From assembly GCA_022448365.1 (NCBI GenBank), contig JAKVCS010000001.1, positions 186,001 through 250,000 of the forward strand: 64,000 nt of DNA, read 5' to 3'. This DNA is from Saccharospirillaceae bacterium (GTDB taxonomy: Bacteria > Pseudomonadota > Gammaproteobacteria > Pseudomonadales > Oceanobacteraceae). Below the pieces are notes generated by a model. The model was not told where the DNA came from. It saw nothing but the letters and a program-made list of their open reading frames with translations, and searched no databases. The translations under genes were made by a program, and so were the position numbers. Shown piece by piece: positions 34,428 to 44,455 of the stretch (the stretch's first letter is position 1; every line of letters starts with the position of its first letter).

Positions 34428-35417
34428 ATGCGCGCTATTACTCGCTTGCAAATTAGTCTGCTTTCCATGCTTGTTGCCTCTTGTGGTGGCGGTGATTCTG
34501 ATTCGTCCGCACCTATTCAGAAGAACGTAGGTATTCACGCGACTCCGGGAACAGTCGCCAGTAATACGATTATTTACGGAAATTATCAGACGATTTCCAG
34601 TGGTCAGTTAGCGCCCAAGTCTGAATACTTCAAGACCTTTCGCCAAACCGAAATCGTGAACAACATTCCTGCGGCGTTTGGGGTTTCTACGGATAGTCCA
34701 GCACCCTATAAGAAAACCAAAGATTTTGTTGAGTATACGGGTAAGCTCGCGGAGCACTCCACTACCAGTTATTTTACGATTGAAGCTGCGCCTAAATTAC
34801 TGGCAGCGCTTGATATAAAAAATCAGTGGTACAACAACCTTCATACCACGACAACCACGAAAACCAACAGTAATAACGCCGATGAGGCTCAAGTTGGTCA
34901 GAAAGAAAGCTCCACTCAGAGTGCCGATCTGTTGCAATACCCATCCGGTAATCCGGTGGGCAATCGCTCCAGCAATCTGAATTCTACCTACCAGGGCGTT
35001 GAGGACATTACCGTTGGCGGTAATTTGTGGAGCACCTTTAAAGTGACCGTTGATGACCGTCGCTCCCAGGCGATTACCGGTAATCTGAGTAAAAGTACGC
35101 GCACCAGCGCCGCGGGCACCATGTGGTTGGAACGTCGCACGGGGACACTAATAAAACTCACCTCCAAGATGAAATTTGAACGCATGGATTATCCCGGTAT
35201 TCACCTCGACTTAGAAGTCACACAGCGGTTATTGGAAACCAACGACCCGTTGCTGTTAGAACAGCGGGTTAACGCCAATACCGGTGCAACGATGGCCACC
35301 AGCCTCAAACCGCAAACCTTGCGTGAATTCAGTGAAGGTGAGCTGAAATCACTGGCACAAAGCTACTGGCAGCAACATACCAACATCCATCAGCCAGAAG
35401 CTCTGGAGCTGTTGTAA
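34428..35417 (+). CDS. Lipoprotein of unknown function
   Basis: 329 residues. The lipobox VASC lies at residues 16-19, followed by a GGGDSDSS flexible linker, typical of an outer-membrane-bound lipoprotein. The mature region is Ser/Thr/Asn-rich with a threonine run (HTTTTTKTN) near residue 140 and no recognised domain. A good promoter and AAGGA site are present. It precedes another lipoprotein gene by 132 bp in the same orientation with a GC-rich hairpin between, so the two may be separately or partly jointly expressed. Confidence 0.7.
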   Translation: MRAITRLQISLLSMLVASCGGGDSDSSAPIQKNVGIHATPGTVASNTIIYGNYQTISSGQLAPKSEYFKTFRQTEIVNNIPAAFGVSTDSPAPYKKTKDFVEYTGKLAEHSTTSYFTIEAAPKLLAALDIKNQWYNNLHTTTTTKTNSNNADEAQVGQKESSTQSADLLQYPSGNPVGNRSSNLNSTYQGVEDITVGGNLWSTFKVTVDDRRSQAITGNLSKSTRTSAAGTMWLERRTGTLIKLTSKMKFERMDYPGIHLDLEVTQRLLETNDPLLLEQRVNANTGATMATSLKPQTLREFSEGELKSLAQSYWQQHTNIHQPEALELL

Positions 35418-35437
35418 TCCCCTCAGAACCGACTCGT

Positions 35438-35461
35438 TCAGCCCCGATTCAGCGGGGCTGA
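35438..35461 (+). terminator. GC-rich hairpin between the two lipoprotein genes
   Basis: TCAGCCCC/GGGGCTGA stem with an 8-base loop, 21 bp after the first lipoprotein stop. There is no T-run, so it may be a weak terminator or an mRNA-processing hairpin. Confidence 0.45.
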
Positions 35462-35549
35462 CATCTGCTGACAACGTTCAGACATAAGCCAGATACTTTC
35501 CCTTTCTCTATCAGCTTATGCTGTTCTCCGAACTGACAGGAGAACACCA

Positions 35550-37358
35550 ATGAAAGCTCTAAAGACATCCAATTTACGCACAGCACTGCTGTCTGCCATT
35601 CTCGCTTCCGTTGTCAGCCTGACCGGCTGTGGCTCTGATAGTCAATCCAACAGTGCTTCCAGCAATACCGGGAACACTGGTGGCGGCGATCATCCAGACA
35701 ATGTCACACAACCAGGCGCAGGCCAACAAGCGGATGGTTTATTTGCCGTGCGTGGTGACTGGGCCATTATGAATGGTGAAATAACTTCCAAAATCGTCGA
35801 GCAGCTAAACAGTCTGGTGAAACATAACCCCCAGGTAAAAACCATTGTGTTTGAAAATGTTCCCGGTTCCAGCGATGACGAGATGAACCTGAAAGCGGGT
35901 CTGCGTTTGCGTCAGCTGGGGCTGAATACGTATTTACCGCCGGGTGGTGAAATTGCCTCAGGTGGCGTGGACTTATTTCTTGCCGGCAAAGAGCGTTTTT
36001 CCGCAAATGATGTTTTGGTGGGCGTGCATTCCTGGGCCGGCGATGGTGTTCAGGATGCCAGCACTCTACCCCGAGACCACGCGTCGCACAAACCCTACCT
36101 CGACTATTACAAAGCTCTGGGCATCCCTCAGGACTTTTACTGGTTCACCATTGAAGCCGCTGACGCCGAAAACATTCACTGGATGTCGAACGCTGAGCGC
36201 AAGCAATATGGTATTACCACCCGAGCGGCAAGCGACAAAGAGTTAAATATGATTACTCATCATGCCAACCCGGATAAAGCCATCAGTGGCTTATTCACTC
36301 AGTACAGCTGGGTAAACGCAGTGAATAAAAAACCAATTCATATCTTTGCCGCAGAATCAGTGGCACCGTTGCAGATCGCTAAGGCCCGTGCGGTCATGCA
36401 ACACTACCTGACTAATGGCGCAGCTCTGAAAAACAAAGATAAGATAAGTACGAAGCTGGGCGACAACCAGGCCAGCCTGTTTATGTTCGCCACCCAGCAA
36501 GATTCCGAAGCGGCCTTTGATGGCAGTCTTGGGCAATCCCCACTGGCACACCACGGTCAGGATTTATACGCCAGTGAGGTGTTTGTTGAAGGAACGCAGA
36601 ATTATCTAAAACGCAGCCAGGCCGAAGGTCGAGACGCCACTTACGAGGAAATTCTTCATCTGGTTCAGGGGCACGGACTGGCGCCAGCAGAAAAGGCGTT
36701 ACAGGATCGGATTGTCAGCCTTGCCAATCAGGCCCTTGCGGATAAAAGCTGGAATCCAAGCCAGGAAGATGTGAACCAATGGACAGCCGAGACCGGCCAG
36801 AATGGTTATAACTCGCTGAACTTTGAATATCTCGCTGCGGCTGTTGAAGGTTTTTATGGTCTTTGGGGTTATTCCGATCGCGGTTTAGACGGCTATCTCG
36901 GTACAACCCGAGCCGCTCAACAACAGAAGGATCCTCAAGGACTGGCGCTGATTAGAGAAGTCTGGCCGTCGTATATTGCGACCAGCATGCCGATCAGTGC
37001 CGGGTTCGAGGCCGGTCAGACCTTCAGCCTGCAATACAATCCAGATCTGGAATACAGCAGTCAGTCACAATACTTGCAACATGTACACCTGACGGGCAGC
37101 AACAACAGTCATATACTGGGTAACGAGCAACAGAATACATTGCAGGGAAATGCCGGAGACAATCGCATCGATGGTGCAGCTGGTGATCGGGATGTGGCTG
37201 TTTTTGTCGGTCTGCAGCAAGAGTATCGGGTTTACCAACAAGGTAACGAATGGCATGTGGTTGACAGCGTGACTGATCGCGATGGCCACGATGTATTGGT
37301 TAATGTGGAATTCCTTAACTTCCGCGACAAAAACAATGTCAGTGTGAATGATCTCTGA
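35550..37358 (+). CDS. Large lipoprotein with ClpP/crotonase-like segment and RTX-like C-terminus
   Basis: 602 residues. The lipobox LTGC ends at Cys27, followed by a Ser/Gly/Asn linker. Residues about 90-150 look like the ClpP-like fold of periplasmic COG3904 proteins: KTIVFENVPGSSDDEM, then GEIASGGVDLFLAG, where the family keeps a serine in an ASAC-like motif. The middle half is unrecognised. Residues about 520-545 carry a short RTX-like calcium motif (GNAGDNRIDGAAGD), followed by a beta-rich tail. A lipid anchor combined with an RTX-like tail is unusual. It may be a surface-exposed hydrolase. Both domain assignments are by eye and moderate. It precedes a two-component system by 46 bp. Confidence 0.6.
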   Translation: MKALKTSNLRTALLSAILASVVSLTGCGSDSQSNSASSNTGNTGGGDHPDNVTQPGAGQQADGLFAVRGDWAIMNGEITSKIVEQLNSLVKHNPQVKTIVFENVPGSSDDEMNLKAGLRLRQLGLNTYLPPGGEIASGGVDLFLAGKERFSANDVLVGVHSWAGDGVQDASTLPRDHASHKPYLDYYKALGIPQDFYWFTIEAADAENIHWMSNAERKQYGITTRAASDKELNMITHHANPDKAISGLFTQYSWVNAVNKKPIHIFAAESVAPLQIAKARAVMQHYLTNGAALKNKDKISTKLGDNQASLFMFATQQDSEAAFDGSLGQSPLAHHGQDLYASEVFVEGTQNYLKRSQAEGRDATYEEILHLVQGHGLAPAEKALQDRIVSLANQALADKSWNPSQEDVNQWTAETGQNGYNSLNFEYLAAAVEGFYGLWGYSDRGLDGYLGTTRAAQQQKDPQGLALIREVWPSYIATSMPISAGFEAGQTFSLQYNPDLEYSSQSQYLQHVHLTGSNNSHILGNEQQNTLQGNAGDNRIDGAAGDRDVAVFVGLQQEYRVYQQGNEWHVVDSVTDRDGHDVLVNVEFLNFRDKNNVSVNDL

Positions 37359-37404
37359 AAGACCCCCAATCACACACAATACGTCAATAAAAAGCCGGGA
37401 AACA

Positions 37405-38106
37405 ATGAACGAATTTGCAGAAAAACACATCCTGGTGGTTGAGGACGATGCCGAAATCAGCCGTCTGCTTAGGGTGTTTTTAACAACCGAGGGGTTTAAC
37501 GTTCAGGTTTGCCAGCGGGGTGATCAGGCTCCGCTGGCAATTCGTCAGGCCTCACCCGATCTGGTCGTCCTTGATATTTTGCTACCCGGCCAGGATGGCT
37601 TGTCGGTTTGCCAGCAAGTCCGTTCGTTTTATCACGGGCCAATCCTGATGCTCACAGCGTGTGAAGACGATGTTTCGGAGCTCACCGCGTTCCGGTCCGG
37701 CGCCGATGATTATGTGCGTAAACCGATTCGTCCCGATGTGCTGTTAATGCGCATTCAGGCGCTACTGAAGCGTTGCAGCACTGCCGTCACTCACTCTGAG
37801 CATTACCGCTGTGGCCCGATCGAAATCATTCCCGGACGCCGCGAAGTTCTTTTAAATGGCGAAGTCGTTGAGCTGCAAAGTGGTGAATTCGATCTACTCG
37901 AGCTACTGGCCCGTCATCAGGGTCAGCCGGTGAGCCGTGACCGCTGTTACAAAAATCTCAGAGGCATTGATTACGACGGTGCTGACCGCTCCCTCGACAT
38001 GCGCATTTCGTCATTGCGAAAACGCCTTGGAGATCAGGCACCGCAACAATTTATAAAAACCGTGCGGGGTACCGGTTACATGTTGGCCAATGATGAAACC
38101 CGTTAG
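37405..38106 (+). CDS. OmpR/PhoB family response regulator
   Basis: 233 residues from ATG 37405, with GGGA 5 bp upstream; an earlier frame start would overlap the lipoprotein gene. The receiver domain has the acidic pair in VVEDDAE, the phospho-acceptor Asp57 (VVLDILLPG), and the Lys in DDYVRKPI. The C-terminal winged-helix DNA-binding domain ends VRGTGYMLA. The stop overlaps the start of the sensor kinase gene by 17 bp, so the pair is translationally coupled. General similarity is to RstA. Target genes probably include the upstream lipoproteins (inference). Confidence 0.93.
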   Translation: MNEFAEKHILVVEDDAEISRLLRVFLTTEGFNVQVCQRGDQAPLAIRQASPDLVVLDILLPGQDGLSVCQQVRSFYHGPILMLTACEDDVSELTAFRSGADDYVRKPIRPDVLLMRIQALLKRCSTAVTHSEHYRCGPIEIIPGRREVLLNGEVVELQSGEFDLLELLARHQGQPVSRDRCYKNLRGIDYDGADRSLDMRISSLRKRLGDQAPQQFIKTVRGTGYMLANDETR

Positions 38107-39442
38107 TTTTTTCTGGTATTTGTACGGTGCAGTCGCCGTAGCACTGGCTCTGACCATCAGCACATTATTTTTAGCCATCGATACGATTGAGAGTCAGGAT
38201 GACTGGGAAGATTTTGCCCGGGATGCCCAACAGCTATTGTTAATGGCGCGGGTTGAATGTGGAACCGAAGATTTTCGCAACCACTGTGTCACAGAATTAA
38301 TTGCCGATCACGGTTTCGAAATCAGCCAGCATTCGAACAGTGACAACGATCATGATGAGTTCGTCGATAGCTGGTCACATCTGAATGAAGACATTCAGGT
38401 ATTCCGTTTAGCGGCCGGGTTTCAGGCTCAGGTCACAAACCAACCCAACCTGTGGTTGCGGGATAGCCCGGCACACCTGGCTGAAGCGGCGCGTGACAAC
38501 AGCCCTTACATTGTTTTCGCTACCGCCATGGGGATTACGTCGTTACTGCTGATCTCGATCGCACTGTTTCTCTACTGGCCGATTAAACGACTGATTCGCT
38601 GGCTAAAACAACTGGAGCACTCTGCCGATTCGCTGGCAAGAGAAGATTACAGCGTGCATTTACCCGCCTTACATGTCAGCCCGTTTTTTCAATTAACCGA
38701 ACGCTTTAACCGCATGATTGGCGTTGTCCGCAATAACCTTGAAGAGAAGCGGTTGCTGGCCAATGCCATGGCGCACGAACTGCGTACGCCATTAAGCCGT
38801 GCCCGACTGGCACTGGGTCTGTTGCAGCGCCAACCAGATGATGCGTTCCGGCAAACCTTGTTGTCCGATCTCGATCGTTATCTGGATGAACTGGAGAAAG
38901 TGACTGACAACAGCCTGCAGTTGGTCAGGTTGCAAAATTCCGAACCAAACCTGAGCGAGCTGTCACTCGATAACTGGATTAAACAAAAAGTCTTCAGCCG
39001 CCAGGGACAGACGAGTCATATCGACTGGCAGATGACATTAATGCCCTGCTCAGTGGCTGTTGATGAACGCTTTTTTACGCTGATTATCGATAATATCTTG
39101 AGTAACGCTGAACGCTATTGTCAGCAATGTATTCGGATAACGATTACCACCCGTGAAAAGTACGCAGAGTTAATCGTGGCAGACGATGGTCCCGGAATCG
39201 CTGATGAGCTTATCGAACAGGCACTGCAGCCGTATCGACGCTTAGACGACAGTCGTGACCGCCGCTCTGGCGGCATTGGCCTGGGCCTGGCATTGGTAAA
39301 CAGTGGCTGTGCACGGCTAAACATTGGCCTGTCACTGCGCAATCAACAACCCGGTTTGTCGGTGCGATTGCGTATTCCTCTGGTAACGGATGATGTTGGC
39401 CGTTCAGGTAGAAACACCAATAGCAGCGAATGTCACTTTTAG
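38090..39442 (+). CDS. Sensor histidine kinase (RstB-like)
   Basis: 450 residues. Two membrane segments (about 8-30 and 145-165) flank a periplasmic sensing domain with two cysteines (VECG and NHCV). HAMP follows, then HisKA with the phosphorylated His229 in AMAHELRTPLS, and the HATPase with the N-box DNILSNAERY, DDGPGI and GGIGLGLALV. It is coupled to the OmpR-type regulator. The signal is unknown; the acidic sensing region is roughly 115 residues long. Confidence 0.93.
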   Translation: MMKPVSFFWYLYGAVAVALALTISTLFLAIDTIESQDDWEDFARDAQQLLLMARVECGTEDFRNHCVTELIADHGFEISQHSNSDNDHDEFVDSWSHLNEDIQVFRLAAGFQAQVTNQPNLWLRDSPAHLAEAARDNSPYIVFATAMGITSLLLISIALFLYWPIKRLIRWLKQLEHSADSLAREDYSVHLPALHVSPFFQLTERFNRMIGVVRNNLEEKRLLANAMAHELRTPLSRARLALGLLQRQPDDAFRQTLLSDLDRYLDELEKVTDNSLQLVRLQNSEPNLSELSLDNWIKQKVFSRQGQTSHIDWQMTLMPCSVAVDERFFTLIIDNILSNAERYCQQCIRITITTREKYAELIVADDGPGIADELIEQALQPYRRLDDSRDRRSGGIGLGLALVNSGCARLNIGLSLRNQQPGLSVRLRIPLVTDDVGRSGRNTNSSECHF

Positions 39443-39558
39443 ACTACTTTTTGATCTTTCACATGACATAAGTATCTGTTTGAGGCTGGCGTCCGGCGTT
39501 GTTTTCCATTACGGTCGAGGGAGACTCTTAAACTCCATAACAGTCAGATTCAAGCACC

Positions 39559-42500
39559 GTGAAAAGACATTTTTTACTCTTACTGCTCGTATTGCCGTTG
39601 CTGTTATTGGTAAACAGCGTTGGCGCATCCGATCTGCGTCACAAGCGAATACTATTGCTGTTTTCCTACCATTCGACGTTTCCAACCACGAGCAAAGTGC
39701 TCGACGGTCTGCGTCAGGCATTTGCCGACGATCAGCCCATTCTCGACGTCGAATACATGGACAGCAAGCACATTAACGATGCCGCCAGCCGACAGCTATT
39801 CCTGCAACTGCTCAGCTACAAACTGGACCGGCTGCCATCCTATGATCTGATTATTACCGCCGATGATAACGCGCTGAACTTTGCACTGGAAAACCATCAG
39901 CCGTTATTTAATAGCACCCCGGTTGTCTTCCTAGGGGTTAACAACATCCCGAAAGCCCTGTCTCTGGAAGAGAACCCTCTAGTAACAGGGGTGGTTGAGG
40001 CCGCATCATTTGATGACAGCTTGTCGCTGGCGATGGCGTTGTTTCCAGAGCGTACTAACTTGCATGTAATCGTCGATGGCAGGGTCTCGGGACAATCGGA
40101 CTATCAGTCGCTGGCACTGTTGAAACAAGATTTCCCGCAACTGAATTTTCGTACGTTATCGTTACAAAATCTGACCTGGCAACAACTCGGTAGCCGCCTG
40201 CAGCGTCTGGGTCAGCGCGATCAGGTTCTTCTGCTGTCGGCCTACCATGACAAGGAGTCTGCCTATAAGACCTTTGATGAGGGACTGGCATTCATTACCC
40301 AACACAATCAAACGCCACTGTTTCATTTGTGGGAGCACGGTATGGGCGATGGCGTATTGGGCGGTGTGCTGGTCAGCCACAAAGAACAAGGCTTGCAAGC
40401 AGGATTAATGGCACGACAAGTGCTGACCGGCCGATCAATCAACGATATCCCGATTCTCAAAGAAAGCCCAAACCGACCGATGTTCGATTTCCAATATATG
40501 AATCTTTTCGGTGTGGGTCACGCGCAACTGCCGGAAAACAGCCTGGTATTACTTCAGCCTGAATCTCTCTGGAACACATACCGGGCAGAACTGACGATAT
40601 TGATTGTATTTTTCGTACTTTTGGCAGGCGCCGGTATCTATCTGTTCAACCAAAACATCAAGATGCGTCGGCTAGGTTATCGCCTGGCAGAACAAACCAG
40701 TTTTTTTCGTCTCCTGATGGCCACCCTGCCCGACCTGGTATGGATTAAAGACCCAAAAGGCGTGTATCTGGCCTGTAATAAGCGTTGCGAACAGTTTTTC
40801 GGTACTCGCGAAGAGAACATCATCAATAAGACCGATTACGAGTTGGTCAGCAAGGAAATGGCCGATATTTTCCGACAAAATGATCGGCAGGCGCTGCAAT
40901 CCAACTCGATCTCAATTAATGAAGAACAAATTCAATACGCCAGCGATGGGCATATTGAGGTGCTCGAAACCATCCACACACCGGTGTATGACGAACAAAA
41001 TGGGCGATTACTGGGAGTATTAGGCGTTGGCCGCGATATTACGGTTCGCAAAGCCCATGAAGAATCGCTGCGTTTGTTAGCCAGTGTGGTGGAAAACACC
41101 GCTGAAGGCGTGGTGATTACCGATGCCGACCGACGAATCATTGAGGTAAATGCTGCTTTCAGCGATATCTGTGGGTATCCGCGCGACGAAGTACTGGGTT
41201 GCAACCCCAATATTCTGAAATCAGATGAACAAGACGCCGCCTTCTTCGCCGGTATGTGGGATGACATCCATCAGAAGGGTCGGTGGAGCGGCGAGATCCT
41301 TAACCGACATAAAAACGGCGATGTATTTCCGGCCTGGCAAACCATCAGCGAAGTACGCAATAAGATCGGTGAGATAACGAATTATGTGTCCGTGTTCTCC
41401 GACATCAGCGAGCTGAAAAAGACTCAGGAAGAGATCTCTTATCTGGCGTATCACGATTCGCTCACCCAGCTGCCAAACCGGGTATTGTTGCAGGATCGTC
41501 TCGGCCAGGCGATTAAACATGCAGATCACACCGGTCAGTCGTTCTGTTTGATGTATATGGATCTCGATAACTTTAAAAATATTAATGACAGTATGGGACA
41601 CGCGGAGGGCGACCAACTGCTGATCGAGGTTGCCGACCATCTTCGCCATACGTTACGCGATAACGACACCATCGGCCGCCTCGGTGGTGACGAATTCGTG
41701 ATGCTGTTTGCCAATCTGGACAGCCCGCAGCAAGCCAGCAACCTGGCCGAAAAAATTCTTGAACGCATCCAACAACCGATTCAGCTGACGAATAAAATCG
41801 TCAATGTATCGGCCAGCATTGGTATCTGCATGTACCCTCAGGATGGTTCAAATGCGGTTGAACTCTGGCGAAATTCCGATGCCGCGATGTACCGTGCTAA
41901 GCAACTGGGTCGCAACACCTACAGTTTCTATACCGAGGAACTCACCCGCCAGGCTTCTGAACGTGTACAGATAGAAAGCGACTTACGGCAAGCACTCAAA
42001 CGCAACGAATTTGTTCTGCATTACCAACCGCAAATCGATACCGCAACCCAGCGTATTATTGGCGCCGAAGCACTCATCCGCTGGATACACCCGCAACGTG
42101 GACTGGTACCACCCGATGCGTTTATTCCGGTTGCCGAAGAGACTGGCCTGATACTCGCCATTGGTGAATGGGTGCTGGAGCAGGCTGTCTCACAAACTAA
42201 GACCTGGCTGGATCAGGGCATTAACATCGGCGCCGTAGCGGTGAATATTGCAGGCCCGCAAATCACCAAGGAAGACCTGACCGAGAAAGTGAAGTCGGTG
42301 CTAAAACGCTATGAACTGCCGCCACAGCATCTGGCTCTGGAATTAACCGAAACCTTTATTATGACCAACGAAGACACCATACGGCACCTGCAACAGTTAA
42401 GTGAACTGGGTGTTGAGTTGGCGATTGATGATTTTGGTACTGGCTACTCGTCGCTCAGTTATCTGAAAAAACTGCCGGTCCATAAACTGAAGATCGACAA

Positions 42501-42780
42501 ATCATTTATCAGTGATATTGGTATTGATGCCGACGATATGGCGATTTGTCGCACCATTATCGCCCTGTCAGAAAATCTGGGATTGTGTGTGTTGGCAGAG
42601 GGCGTTGAAACCATGGCGCAATCGCAATACCTGCAGCAACATGGCTGTATCCAGGTTCAAGGATATGGTTACAGTAAGCCTTTGCCGGCATCTGAACTGG
42701 AAGCTTTCTATTACAGCTGGACTTGTCAGCACAGGTCGGAACCACATAGTTCTGTATCCGAGGGCGTCACCCAACATTAA
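39559..42780 (+). CDS. Periplasmic-sensing PAS-PAS-GGDEF-EAL protein
   Basis: 1,073 residues. A signal peptide (1-23) is followed by a periplasmic ABC-substrate-binding-like domain (about 28-320), a membrane helix (about 345-365), and two PAS domains (about 375-500 and 500-630, the second with NPNILKSDEQD). A GGDEF domain has intact GGDEF near residue 709. An EAL domain has EAL near 836, with ELTETF and DDFGTGYSS kept. Both cyclic-di-GMP synthase and phosphodiesterase sites look active. The sensor domain probably binds a small ligand and tunes c-di-GMP in the cell. The start is GTG with a weak ribosome-binding site. It follows the kinase by 116 bp. Confidence 0.92.
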   Translation: MKRHFLLLLLVLPLLLLVNSVGASDLRHKRILLLFSYHSTFPTTSKVLDGLRQAFADDQPILDVEYMDSKHINDAASRQLFLQLLSYKLDRLPSYDLIITADDNALNFALENHQPLFNSTPVVFLGVNNIPKALSLEENPLVTGVVEAASFDDSLSLAMALFPERTNLHVIVDGRVSGQSDYQSLALLKQDFPQLNFRTLSLQNLTWQQLGSRLQRLGQRDQVLLLSAYHDKESAYKTFDEGLAFITQHNQTPLFHLWEHGMGDGVLGGVLVSHKEQGLQAGLMARQVLTGRSINDIPILKESPNRPMFDFQYMNLFGVGHAQLPENSLVLLQPESLWNTYRAELTILIVFFVLLAGAGIYLFNQNIKMRRLGYRLAEQTSFFRLLMATLPDLVWIKDPKGVYLACNKRCEQFFGTREENIINKTDYELVSKEMADIFRQNDRQALQSNSISINEEQIQYASDGHIEVLETIHTPVYDEQNGRLLGVLGVGRDITVRKAHEESLRLLASVVENTAEGVVITDADRRIIEVNAAFSDICGYPRDEVLGCNPNILKSDEQDAAFFAGMWDDIHQKGRWSGEILNRHKNGDVFPAWQTISEVRNKIGEITNYVSVFSDISELKKTQEEISYLAYHDSLTQLPNRVLLQDRLGQAIKHADHTGQSFCLMYMDLDNFKNINDSMGHAEGDQLLIEVADHLRHTLRDNDTIGRLGGDEFVMLFANLDSPQQASNLAEKILERIQQPIQLTNKIVNVSASIGICMYPQDGSNAVELWRNSDAAMYRAKQLGRNTYSFYTEELTRQASERVQIESDLRQALKRNEFVLHYQPQIDTATQRIIGAEALIRWIHPQRGLVPPDAFIPVAEETGLILAIGEWVLEQAVSQTKTWLDQGINIGAVAVNIAGPQITKEDLTEKVKSVLKRYELPPQHLALELTETFIMTNEDTIRHLQQLSELGVELAIDDFGTGYSSLSYLKKLPVHKLKIDKSFISDIGIDADDMAICRTIIALSENLGLCVLAEGVETMAQSQYLQQHGCIQVQGYGYSKPLPASELEAFYYSWTCQHRSEPHSSVSEGVTQH

Positions 42781-42815
42781 GGTGCCGCCCTGCGAGTTTA
42801 TTACCCTTGGCCAGA

Positions 42816-43358
42816 TCAGACTTCGGACAACAATGACAATTGCTTGATCAGCTGCTGACTCAGTTCGTCATTCGTCAACACGCCCTGCTCGCTGTCGAAG
42901 TTATCGTAAAACGAAGGCACCGACAGGCTGCCTTTTACGTCCAGTGCGAAGTACGGCGCCGAACCCACCGCCGAGTTCAATACACTTTGTGCCCCACCCT
43001 GTCCTGGCGAAGTCGCCAATAACACCGCTTTCTTGTTCTGATAGACCTTCTGATCGATGCGGGACGTCCAGTCGAACACATTTTTATACGCCGCCGTGTA
43101 GGAGCCATTGTATTCAGCAAACGAAATCAAAATGACATCGGCTTCACCGATTTTTTTGCGAAATGCCTGCGCTGGCGCCGGAATGCCCGACTCGTTTTCG
43201 CGATCAGAGCTGTAAATAGGCATCTCAAAATCGTTTAAATCCAGCACCTCAAATTCGGCGCCAGTGTTGTTTTGCAACAGCTCAGCAGCGTGGGTAACCA
43301 GCGCTTTATTAATGGACTGGCTGGAGTTGCTTGCGGCAAATGCTAATACTTTCATCAT
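42816..43358 (-). CDS. NADPH-dependent FMN reductase family protein
   Basis: 180 residues with a flavodoxin-like fold. The N-terminal phosphate loop is AASNSSQSINKALV, and the conserved PIYS and SFAEYNGSYTAAYKNVFDW segments contact FMN. Likely role: quinone, azo or chromate-type reduction or FMN supply. It is divergent from a LysR gene with a 173-bp gap and is probably controlled by it. GGGGAACG precedes the ATG pair (MM). Confidence 0.88.
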   Translation of the reverse strand: MMKVLAFAASNSSQSINKALVTHAAELLQNNTGAEFEVLDLNDFEMPIYSSDRENESGIPAPAQAFRKKIGEADVILISFAEYNGSYTAAYKNVFDWTSRIDQKVYQNKKAVLLATSPGQGGAQSVLNSAVGSAPYFALDVKGSLSVPSFYDNFDSEQGVLTNDELSQQLIKQLSLLSEV

Positions 43359-43531
43359 CGTTCCCCGGCCGGTAGGCCTGTGTGTTCATGGTTGGTTTTG
43401 ATGTGTCCACTATAGATTCACCACAAATAAATATTAATATCCCATTCGTGGACTTATTATTTCCATTTGACTCGCAATAAAGTCGAAGCTCCCTTATGCT
43501 GGGTTTTTCACGTTTCTGATGAGGTTGGTAA

Positions 43532-44455
43532 ATGAGCTACAACGGCCAATTGCTCGACGGTATGGTCATCTTTACCGAAGTCGTTAATGCGGGCAGCTTT
43601 ACGCTGGCGGCAGAAAATACCGGCCACTCAACCTCGTACATAAGTAAAGAGATGAATAAACTCGAGGAGCGCCTGGGTGTGCGGCTGATGAATCGCACCA
43701 CCCGCTCACAGAGTCTCACCGCCGAAGGGGAAATCTACTTCCAGCAATGTCAGCAAATCATCGCTGAAGCAACCCAGGCACAAAACGCACTGATGGGCCA
43801 ACAGCTGGAACCGACCGGTACATTGCGCATCAGCTGCCCGGCCAGTTTTGGTGAAGCCCGGATGCAACCGGTGTTCTCCGGCTTCCTCAGCCGCTATCCG
43901 CAGGTTGCGCTGGAGCTGGATGTCAGCAACCGCAAAGTCGATGTGATTGCCGAAGGGTTTGACGTGGTTATTCGCGCCACACCTCAGCTGGCCGACTCGA
44001 GCCTGATCAGCCGCCGGGTGATGACGTCACGTGGCATTACGGTAGCCTCACCCGACTACTTGAATCGCAAAGGCACACCAAGCCGTCCGGAACAATTAGC
44101 GCAACAACACCCGGATCAGCACGAATGTATTACCTACAGTCATCTTAAGCAGCCAAGACTGTGGCAATACCAGAATCAATACGGCAAGGAAATTCAGGTA
44201 GACGTGGGTAGCCGAACCCTGACCAACAGCTCAGAGATGATTTTGTCGCTGTGTCGCGACGGCCAGGGCATTGCCCGGATTCCGGAGTTTCTGCTGACCG
44301 ATGAGCTGCAACAGGGAACACTGGTTGAACTGTTTTGTGATCACCAGCACTTCCCTATCGATGTATTTCTGATTTATGCCAGCCGCAAACATATGTCGTC
44401 GAAGGTGCGGGCATTTATTGATTTTGTTGCCGAGGCATTAGCCAACGAAGCTTAG
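43532..44455 (+). CDS. LysR family transcriptional regulator
   Basis: 307 residues. The N-terminal HTH is clear: GMVIFTEVVNAGSFTLAA, then STSYISKEMNKLEERL, followed by RTTRSQSLTAEG. The effector domain fills the remainder. Divergent from the FMN reductase gene, which is the probable target. Its stop overlaps the convergent MarR gene by four bases. The subtype resembles the large DsdC/AaeR-like group with a short linker. Confidence 0.92.
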   Translation: MSYNGQLLDGMVIFTEVVNAGSFTLAAENTGHSTSYISKEMNKLEERLGVRLMNRTTRSQSLTAEGEIYFQQCQQIIAEATQAQNALMGQQLEPTGTLRISCPASFGEARMQPVFSGFLSRYPQVALELDVSNRKVDVIAEGFDVVIRATPQLADSSLISRRVMTSRGITVASPDYLNRKGTPSRPEQLAQQHPDQHECITYSHLKQPRLWQYQNQYGKEIQVDVGSRTLTNSSEMILSLCRDGQGIARIPEFLLTDELQQGTLVELFCDHQHFPIDVFLIYASRKHMSSKVRAFIDFVAEALANEA

